A stretch of DNA of 64,000 bases. Source: Acinetobacter baumannii. GTDB lineage: Bacteria; Pseudomonadota; Gammaproteobacteria; Pseudomonadales; Moraxellaceae. The DNA lies in NCBI RefSeq assembly GCF_016508585.1, contig NZ_JADVOP010000002.1, positions 109,446 through 173,445 of the forward strand, in the 5' to 3' direction. A program made the translations under genes and the position numbers. Position 1 is the first letter of the stretch; each line of letters begins with the position of its first letter. Positions 53,634 through 62,900 of this stretch are shown here, one piece after another. Under the pieces are notes generated by a model. It was given only the letters and a program-made list of their open reading frames with translations, made no database searches and was not told the DNA's origin.

Positions 53634-53996
53634 ATGAAAAAATCAATTACAAGTATATTTTCACTTTGTTTAATCAGTGGCTTATTAGTCGCCTGTGGAG
53701 GAGGTGGAAGTGGAGATAATGTCAGTTCTTCGGGTAATTCTGGTAATTCAGGGGCAGGAACACAAGCAATCACTGAGAGTTGTTCAACATCAGATAGCGG
53801 TAAAACTTATTTAATTACAACAAATGGATGTTTAGTAAAAACTTCATCTGATACAAAAACAGCTGTTTGTACATCTACAACGAGTTTTAAATCTCTAACT
53901 GGTACAGGCTTTACTAAACAGTATGTTATTGATAAAGGCAATATTTTTTCTGGTTCTAATATTTCAATTAATAACGTAAGCTATAAGTGCGTTTAA
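53634..53996 (+). CDS. Small lipoprotein, unknown
   Basis: 120 residues from ATG 53634. A lipoprotein signal peptide (MKKSITSIFSLCLISGLLVAC) with lipobox LVAC and the lipidated Cys at 21, then a Gly/Ser/Asn-rich tether (GGGGSGDN..., about 22-45) and a small Thr/Ser-rich domain with four cysteines (SCSTSDSG, NGCLV, AVCTS, SYKCV), which could form two disulfides. +2 residue is Gly, so outer-membrane sorting is likely. No family recognised. The next gene starts 4 bp after its stop. Confidence 0.65.
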   Translation: MKKSITSIFSLCLISGLLVACGGGGSGDNVSSSGNSGNSGAGTQAITESCSTSDSGKTYLITTNGCLVKTSSDTKTAVCTSTTSFKSLTGTGFTKQYVIDKGNIFSGSNISINNVSYKCV

Positions 53997-54000
53997 TAAT

Positions 54001-54735
54001 ATGTATCTAAAAGAAATTCTCATCGGCTTGTGCTGTTTTGGTACAGGCTATGGAATCGCTTTGATGAATACTGATGACGGATTCAATAATCCGTCTCATT
54101 CATACAACGAAATTGATTCCAAAATACTAAGTGAAAATATAAATAAACCGATTCCAAAAAGCCATGATGATCAATTTAATGCGTTGATTTCACAATCAAA
54201 TGGACATGTTTTATCTCAAGCAACAATCGAAAAAATTAAAATGATACTCAATCAAATGCCAGAGCAAGAAGTTGAAAATTATCTGATTAAGGCATTTCCT
54301 TTGAATGACTTTAGTTCTATTCAAAATAAAAAAAAGTTTTCAGGAAGACTATTAGAAGAACTATCAAGTGAAGCTATTGCTTCTAAAGAGGATATGCAAG
54401 GTAAACTTGTTTTATCTAGAAATCTAAGTAACAACTTACAGTCTGAGAACATGTCACAAATTTATAAGAATCAACAAATCGTTGCTCATTACGATACCTT
54501 GGGGAAATTATCGAAAAGTGATCAAGTCTTTGTGAAATGGGTGAATAAAGATAATGGTGAGGTATTACTGTTTACGCCTCAGCCTGTAAATCCTCAAAGT
54601 GATCAGAACTGGGTAAGTTATGCTCCACCAGATGGTTGGAAGCCTGGTGAATATGCAATTCAGTATTTTCAAGTTGATGATAAGTTAACCCCTATTGCTC
54701 AAGCTGATTATACGATTGGACAAGTGTTGGATTAG
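54001..54735 (+). CDS. Hypothetical anchored protein before the TPS locus
   Basis: 244 residues. A single hydrophobic N-terminal segment (MYLKEILIGLCCFGTGYGIAL) would anchor or export it, followed by an acidic, Asn/Ser/Gln-rich helical part (about 25-150) and a compact beta-rich end (about 155-240, VFVKWVNKDNGEVLLFTPQPVNP; WKPGEYAIQYFQVDDKLTPIAQADYTIG). No family recognised. It starts 4 bp after the lipoprotein stop, so the two are an operon, and it precedes tpsB by 370 bp. A role in assembling or anchoring the exoprotein is only a guess. Confidence 0.6.
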   Translation: MYLKEILIGLCCFGTGYGIALMNTDDGFNNPSHSYNEIDSKILSENINKPIPKSHDDQFNALISQSNGHVLSQATIEKIKMILNQMPEQEVENYLIKAFPLNDFSSIQNKKKFSGRLLEELSSEAIASKEDMQGKLVLSRNLSNNLQSENMSQIYKNQQIVAHYDTLGKLSKSDQVFVKWVNKDNGEVLLFTPQPVNPQSDQNWVSYAPPDGWKPGEYAIQYFQVDDKLTPIAQADYTIGQVLD

Positions 54736-55107
54736 TTTACACCATCATTGTTTTTATAATTTTAGTGAGAATGGAGTTCAAAGAATTAACTTTAAAAAAA
54801 CTGTAGCTCTTAAATGTAAGATGGTCGTTAAACTAAAAAATAGGGCTAATTTTAATTCCTCTTTTTTTAATTTTCAAAATCAAGAGTGCGATATTTGTTT
54901 AAGCTATTACTTTTTTTGAGAGAAGTATCAATGTTTACAAGCTTGTATTTTTTTAAGGTATTGGTATTTTTATGACTATAAAGTATTGATTATTGTATAA
55001 TTCAAAACATTGTTTAGAATTTTTAAAGACTATACTGCTTGTCCTATTTACAAAGTGTAAACATTTAAACATAATAAAACGTGAATCACATCATAATTAT
55101 TATTGAC
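54736..55107. other. AT-rich region upstream of tpsB
   Basis: About 370 bp between the anchored hypothetical gene and tpsB. No gene or clear terminator. It should contain a promoter for tpsB-tpsA or allow read-through from the left. Confidence 0.4.
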
Positions 55108-56853
55108 ATGCAGAACTTTACTTTTAATAAGATTTCTTTCACTGTTTTTCTAACGCTTTTGGGTACAGTAACAAATGCAGCAGATCCACAAATACGTCCA
55201 GAGTCGACAGCAGATGTTGTACAACGTCAACAACAACGTGACGAAGCATTACAAAAACAATTACAGCCCGAAGTTGTAGTACAAACGGGTTTAGAACAGC
55301 AATTAAAAACAAAACCACAACTTCAATTTCTAAAATCACACAGTGAAGATGTGTGTTTTGACATCAAAAAGTTTGTATTGATTGGTGATGATGCTCGTAA
55401 ATTTACTTTTGCGATGCGTCCTGTGACCCAAGGTCAACATAATTTAATTGGACGCTGTATTGGAGTACAGGGATTAAACCAAGCCTTAGATCTAATCCAA
55501 AACAGCATCATTAGTCATGGCTATGTCACTACACGCATGCTTTTGCCTCAACAGAACATCGCTTCTGGTGAAATTAAACTCCAAGTCATCGCAGGCAAGA
55601 TTGACCAAGTACAATTTACTCAAGGGACGTCTAAACGCGCGCACAAATTTAATGCTTTGCCTGTTCGAACTGGGGATATTTTAAATATTCGAAATATTGA
55701 GCAAGGTTTAGAAAACTTTAAACGCGTACCGACTGTTGAAGCGGATTTTAAGATTAAACCTTCAGAGCAACGTAATGAACCTGGGTACAGTGATCTTGAA
55801 CTCGCTTGGCAACAATCCAAGCCTTACCGCATTCATTTGGGGGTTGATGATGCAGGTTCAGATTCAACAGGAAAATATCAAGGCACAGCAACTTTGTCTT
55901 TAGACCACCTGTTTACAGCAAATGACTTATTTTATGGCAGTTATAACCATGATCTTGGTGGTGGTGATTCGGGTAAACGTGGCACAGATGGTTATTATTT
56001 AAGTTACAGCATTCCGTTTCGATACTGGATGCTCAGTACCAGCTATAGCCAATCTGATTATAATCAGACGGTTGCAGGCGCCAGTGAAAGTTATAGCTAT
56101 AGCGGGAAAAGTAAGCTGATTGGCGCAGATTTATCGCGAGTCCTTTATCGTGATGCAAGACGCAAAACTACGGCCAGTGTCGGTGGATGGTATAGGGAAT
56201 CGCAAAACTTCATCAATGATGTGGAAATAGAAGTTCAGCGCAGAAAAACGGCTGGCTGGAAAGCCAGTCTGGACCATACCGAATATTTAGCCCATGCGAC
56301 CTTAAATGGAAATTTAACCTATAAGCGTGGTACAGGTGCATTTAATGCAATGCGTGCGCCAGAAGAGGAGTTTGGTGAAGCTTATACCCATGTTGGGATT
56401 TTACAAGCCAATGCCAGTCTTCAAGTTCCATTTAAAGTGGGCAATCAATCACTACAATATCTTGCCGAATGGCGAACCCAACATAGTCAAAAACCATTGA
56501 CACCTCAAGACCGTTTTTCGATAGGGAACCGTTATACCGTAAGAGGTTTTGATGGTGAGCAGACTTTATTGGCAGACAATGGCTTTTTGGTCCGCAATGA
56601 AATCAGTGGCTCGATATTTAGGCTACCCATGCAATGGTACACCGGCATTGATTATGGTGAGGTCGGTGGAAAAACAGCGTATGAACCTAATCCATTGTTG
56701 GGAACCAGCTTAATGGGTGCTGCCTTTGGATTGCGTGGTCAAATTTTAAAATCCGTCAGTTATGACGTTTTTGTTGGCACACCATTAAAAAAACCAGACC
56801 ACTATAGAACAGACAATGTGACAACAGGTTTTAGCCTGAACTGGATGTATTGA
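55108..56853 (+). CDS. Two-partner secretion outer-membrane transporter (TpsB; ShlB/FhaC/CdiB family)
   Basis: Outer-membrane pore that exports one partner exoprotein. 581 residues from ATG 55108, whose product begins with a good signal peptide (MQNFTFNKISFTVFLTLLGTVTNAA); GTG 55081 is the alternative. After a Gln-rich linker (H1-like) come two POTRA-like domains (CFDIKKFVLIGD...; VTTRMLLPQQNIASGEIKLQVIAGKI) and a barrel with the FhaC L6-type motif VRGFDGEQ near residue 480, ending in FSLNWMY. Its partner gene starts 69 bp later. Confidence 0.9.
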   Translation: MQNFTFNKISFTVFLTLLGTVTNAADPQIRPESTADVVQRQQQRDEALQKQLQPEVVVQTGLEQQLKTKPQLQFLKSHSEDVCFDIKKFVLIGDDARKFTFAMRPVTQGQHNLIGRCIGVQGLNQALDLIQNSIISHGYVTTRMLLPQQNIASGEIKLQVIAGKIDQVQFTQGTSKRAHKFNALPVRTGDILNIRNIEQGLENFKRVPTVEADFKIKPSEQRNEPGYSDLELAWQQSKPYRIHLGVDDAGSDSTGKYQGTATLSLDHLFTANDLFYGSYNHDLGGGDSGKRGTDGYYLSYSIPFRYWMLSTSYSQSDYNQTVAGASESYSYSGKSKLIGADLSRVLYRDARRKTTASVGGWYRESQNFINDVEIEVQRRKTAGWKASLDHTEYLAHATLNGNLTYKRGTGAFNAMRAPEEEFGEAYTHVGILQANASLQVPFKVGNQSLQYLAEWRTQHSQKPLTPQDRFSIGNRYTVRGFDGEQTLLADNGFLVRNEISGSIFRLPMQWYTGIDYGEVGGKTAYEPNPLLGTSLMGAAFGLRGQILKSVSYDVFVGTPLKKPDHYRTDNVTTGFSLNWMY

Positions 56854-56922
56854 TCCAACACACCAAAACCCATATCCATCAATTGATATTAAAAAAACAT
56901 TAAAATATTTAGGTAAGACATT

Positions 56923-59900
56923 ATGAATAAGAATCGTTATCGCGTTATTTATAGCCAAGCACGCGGCATGTTTATTGCAGTTGCTGAGATTGTAAAAAGC
57001 CGAACTAAAGCAGCAGGGCAAACACATGCTGAGAGTGAGGTTGAAATACAGGATTTTGCAACATCCTCGATCACCTATAAAAAGCTAAATCCAGTCAATT
57101 TTGCAGTGGTGAGTTTATTAGGCGCAGCAATATATACCTTGCCGATGGCGACGATCGCTGAAAGCCATATTGTTGCAGATAAATCCGCCCCCAATTCACA
57201 ACAAGCGACCATACTCAATACCAGTAATGGCTTAACACAAGTCAATATTCAAACCCCAAGTGCAGGCGGTGTATCACGCAATACTTATACCCAATTTGAT
57301 GTTGGGCAAGAAGGTGCGATTCTGAATAATGCACGAAACAATACCCAAACCCAATTGGGTGGTTGGGTGCAAGGTAACCCTTGGTTGGCCAAAGGCGAAG
57401 CCAAAGTTATTTTGAATGAAGTGAACAGTAGTAATCCAAGTCAACTCAAAGGCTATTTGGAAGTTGCAGGTAAACAAGCTCAAGTGGTGATTGCCAATCC
57501 GTCAGGTTTGGTCTGTGATGGCTGTGGTGTGATTAATGCAGACCGTTTTACTTTAACGACGGGTCAAGCAGTGATGCATCAAGGTTATCTTGATTCGTTT
57601 CGAGTGCGTGAAGGTCAAGTCACCATTGAAGGTAAAGGTTTAAATGGAAGTTTAACGCCTTATACGGATATCTATACACGTGCTTTAAATGTCAATGCAG
57701 GCTTATATGCCAATGAGCTCAAAACAGTATTGGGTCAAAACGACATCAGTATTCAAGACCCAGCTGTACCACAAATTGCCAAAGCAGCAAACGGAACGAA
57801 TACAACATCTCAGCCAAATTTTGCCCTTGATGTGGGGCAATTGGGTGGCATGTATGCTGGAAAAATCTATTTGGTGGGAAATGAAAATGGTTTAGGTGTG
57901 CGTAATGCAGGCTCAATCAATGCAACGACAGGACAACTAAGTTTAAATGCCAATGGTGATCTGACCAATACGGGCAATATGATTGCCAATAAAGATCAAA
58001 TTATTGTTCAAGCACAAGATGTTAAGAATAGTGGCAATATCAGTAGTGCAACTTCACAAGTCAGACTAAAAAGTAAAAATCTAAATAATCTTGGTTTAAT
58101 CAGTAGTGCTGATGAATTATCTATAGATCAGCAGGAAGTTTTAACGAATACTGGAACATTAAATGCTGCACGTATTGTACTTGATGCTAAAAACTTAAAA
58201 AATAGTGGTTCAATTGAACAAACAGGAACACAATCACTTGAGCTCGTTAGTGCGTCAATCAGTAATACTGCGGGTAGAATTGGTCTTGTAAAGAAATCAG
58301 AAACACCAGGGGGGGCTGGAAATAATAACAATGGAAATACTGAAGACACTGGTTCAACTCAAATCAAACCAAATAACTCTGCAAAAGATGGTGGCAGTGT
58401 TGAAAGTGCAAATGACGGGTCAATTGCTAAAATTCCGAAAAACTATGACACAGGTTATATTCACGTTACAGAGCAGTTAAATAATGACAATGGTGGGATT
58501 GTTGCATATGGTGTAGCAGATCTTACTACCAATAATATTTTAGAAAATCGAGATGGAAAGATTAATCTTGGACACATTAAAGTTCAGGGTGAAAATTTTA
58601 ATAATGATCAAGGTCAATTAACCGTGCAACAGGCGGATATATTTGCTAGCACTTTTAATAACCAATCGGGACAAATCACAGTCAATCAGAACCTGAATAT
58701 TCAGTCTAAAATTGCCAATAATGATAAAGGGATTATTCAAACAGTTGAGCGACTTGATCTGCAAACAGCCGCTCAGCTCAGTAATCGTGAAGGAAAAATC
58801 GCAAGTGGGCAACGGTTAAATATTCAAGCAGGGGAAGTCCATAATCAATCAGGTTTGTTGTATTCTGAACGAGCAAACATTGTTTTAGATGTTGAGAAAA
58901 AACTAGATAACACTTCAGGTATTATTCAAGCTAGAGATCAATTGAATTTAAATAGTCAAAAGCTAAATAATAGCCTTGGTCAAATTCTAGCTGAAGACAT
59001 TGAGCAAAAGCATAGCTCAGTCGAAAACACAGAAGGATCTATAGTTGCTAAACAAAATTTAAAAAGTGTTGTAGAGCAATTTGATAATTATAAAGGTGAG
59101 ATTCAAGCCCAAAACATTCAATTCACACATACTCAATTAAATAATAGTGGAAATATTTATGCCGATCAAAATTTGAAAATTACAGGTCAGCTTTTACAAA
59201 ATGCAGGAACTTTAAGCGCTGGACAAAATATTAAAATTAACAGTAAAAGCGTGCAACATGAAAATTCTGGTTTGATCGTAGCAGGTTTAGATCGGCAAGG
59301 TAAACTTGGAACATTGGGTGATCTAAATATCATCGCTGATCAGGTCGCATTGCATGGAAAGAGCTTCACAGGTCAAACGCTTAACGTACAAAGCCAAAAT
59401 GAGCTTGATGCGAGTCAAGGACAACTTCAGTCTAAAAATATTGAGCTAAATAGTCAGATGGGGAATATCTCAACTCATTCAGCTCAGGTGATTGCAGAAC
59501 AATTATCACTGAATAGTCATGATATTATTAATAATCAGCAAGGTACTTTAAGTGCAAAAGATATTAAATTAAATGCCAATAGTCTAGATAATAGCGAAGG
59601 CCATATATTGCATACTGGCACTGATCAGTTGGATTTGAATTTTAGTCATATTTTAAATAACCAGTCTGGAGAGATTCGTAGTAATGCAGCACAGATCAAT
59701 CTCAATACAACAGTATTAAATAATACGGCAGGTCAACTCATTCATGCTGGGTTAGGTCAGGTTAATATTGATGTTGATCAATTGCAGGGTAATCAAGGAA
59801 AAATACTCAGTAATGGACAATTACAATTAAATGCAAGAGCACTTGATTTAAGTCAGGGGGTCACTTCAGCTGAACAAATTATACTGAAGGCTAATCAATT

Positions 59901-62900
59901 TAATCATCAGCAAGGACAACTTATACAGCGTGGGAAACTAAATCCTTTGAGTTTGGTAATTCAGCAAGAACTGAATAATCAGATGGGCTTTATTCAGAGT
60001 TACACAGGATTAAATGTTGATGCAGGCATATTAAAGAACCAAGGAGGAACCTTGAGTTCAGCTCAAGGTGAAGATTTATATCTCAAGGTTTTGGGGCAAC
60101 TTGACAATAGTCATTCTGGTAAAATTTATGCAGGAAATAATGCAAGCATACAAGCCAGCGTTGTTGATAATTATGCTCAGGGGCAAATTAATGTTCAAAA
60201 CAAACTTGAGTTACATAGTCTACAACGGATCAATAATCAAGCAGGCCAGATCGTTGCCAATGATGCGGTGACGATTCAAAGTCAGGGATTGAACAATGAT
60301 CAAGGACAAATCGCCAGTATCAAAGCACAGTTGACCATCGATGCAGGCACAGGAGCCCTGAGTAACCAGACAGGTGCATTACAGTCAGCACAAGACATCC
60401 AACTCAAAGCAGATCGTTTAGATAGCCAGTCAGGGTTAATCAATGCCCAAGGGTCGATACAAGCACAGGTTCAGCAAGGGATTGACAATACAGCAGGCCA
60501 GATCATTGCGAATCAATCCGTACAGTTGAATAGTCAGGGCTTAAATAACAGTTCGGGTCAAATCGGCAGTGTTGAAAGCACGCTGAACATTGATGCTGGA
60601 CAAGGTACGATCAACAACCAACAGGGCAAGCTGCAATCGAAACAAGACCTGAGTGTGAAGGCACAAGGGATTGATAACCAGTCAGGTTTAATTGCAACCC
60701 AAGAGAATCTGGTCTTAGCACAACAGTGGTTAAAAAATAACAAAGGCCAATTGATCTCAGGACAGCACTTAAGACTGACAGGTGAAGATTTCAATAATCA
60801 GGGTGGATTATTACAAAGCGGGCGAGACCTGAGCTTTAAACTAATCGGTCAACTGGACAATAGCCAGTCAGGTCAACTGATCAGTGGTGGTGACACACAG
60901 ATAGATGCACAGCGACTAGAGAATCATGATCAGGGTCTAATCAATGCGCAAGGCAGCTTGAAGATTAAAGTCGATCAAGAAGTCAATAACCGAGCAGGCA
61001 CGATTGCGGCCAACAAATTCGTAGACATCCAAAGCCAAGGTTTGGACAACAGCCAAGGTCAACTCGGCAGTGTCAAAGAACAGGTCACGCTCAATACAGG
61101 CAAGGGTGCACTGCTGAACCAATCAGGTACGCTACAGTCGACAGGTGATTTAAACGTCCACAGTACGGGTCTAAACAATAATAAAGGAATCCTGAACAGT
61201 TTAGGCAAAGTCAGCTTGTCGACTGATGGAGAACTGAATAACGATGGGGGTCAAATTGCCTCAAATGGTCAATTAGAGATAACGGCACAAGACTTAAGTA
61301 ACCAGTCAGGATTGATCCAGACCGGAGAGAAGTCAAATCTAAATCTGAAGTTAAGTGGCGGATTACACAACCAAACGGGTCAAATCCACAGTGGCTCAGA
61401 CCAGCAGATCACAGCACAAAGTGTTGATAACAGTGCACAGGGTCAAATGACGGCACAGGGACAGCTGAGTATTCAGAGCCAAGCTGCGATAAATAACCAG
61501 ACGGGTAAACTGATTGCCAATGGCTTGGTAGAAATTAAGGGAGAAGGGGTAAACAATACCCAAGGGCAGATCGGCAGCTTACAAGATCAGGTGCTTGTAC
61601 ACGCCGGACAAGGTGCCATGACGAACCAGTCGGGGACGATTCAAGCGAAGCAAGACTTGAATGTTACAGCACAAAGTGTAGATAACCAGTCTGGACAAAT
61701 GAACAGCCAGGGCAGCTTACAGCTGACGAGCCAACAGGCGATCAATAACCTGGAAGGTTTAATTGCAGCGGATTTAGGCTTAAAACTGGGCAGCCAAGGT
61801 TTAAACAACAACCGAGGTCAGATTGGCAGTGCACAGGGTGAAGTTGATCTGAATGCAGGCAGTGGCTTGTTGAGCAATCAGGCAGGTGTTGTATTATCTG
61901 GCAAAGCATTAAAGCTGAATGCAGGCCAAGTGGATAACAGCAACAAGGGACAGATCAACAGCCAAGCGGATTTAGCGATCAATGCGTTAAAAGACATCAA
62001 CAACCAAAGTGGTGTGATTGCTTCGAACCAACAACTGAGCTTAAAGAGTCAGGGATTAAATAACAATGCCGGACAGATTGGCAGCATACACTCAGGCGTT
62101 GCTATCGACAGTGGTTCAAGTGCTGTAGATAACACTTCAGGTGTGATACAAGCAAAGAATGACATTCAGCTGAAGGCTGAACAACTCACTAGCCACTTAG
62201 GTAAGATCAGTTCAGAAAAAGCCATTGAACTGAATATACAGCAAGGTATAGACAACAGTGCAGGCCAGATCGTTGCCAATGATGCGGTGACGATTCAAAG
62301 TCAGGGATTGAACAATGATCAAGGACAAATCGCCAGTATCAAAGCGCAGTTGACCATCGATGTAGGCACAGGAGCACTAAGCAACCAGACAGGTGCATTA
62401 CAGTCAGCGAAAGACATCCAACTCAAAGCAGATCGTTTAGATAGCCAGTCAGGGTTAATCAATGCCCAAGGCTCGATACAAGCACAGGTTCAGCAAGGGA
62501 TTGACAATACAGCAGGCCAGATCATTGCGAATCAATCCGTACAGCTGAATAGTCAGGGCTTAAATAACAGTTCGGGTCAAATCGGCAGTGTTGAAAGCAC
62601 GCTGAACATTGATGCTGGACAAGGTACGATCAACAACCAACAGGGCAAGCTGCAATCGAAACAAGACCTGAGTGTGAAGGCACAAGGGATTGATAACCAG
62701 TCAGGTTTAATTGCAACCCAAGAGAATCTGGTCTTAGCACAACAGTGGTTAAAAAATAACAAAGGCCAATTGATCTCAGGACAGCACTTAAGACTGACAG
62801 GTGAAGATTTCAATAATCAGGGTGGATTATTACAAAGCGGGCGAGACCTGAGCTTTAAACTAATCGGTCAACTGGACAATAGCCAGTCAGGTCAACTGAT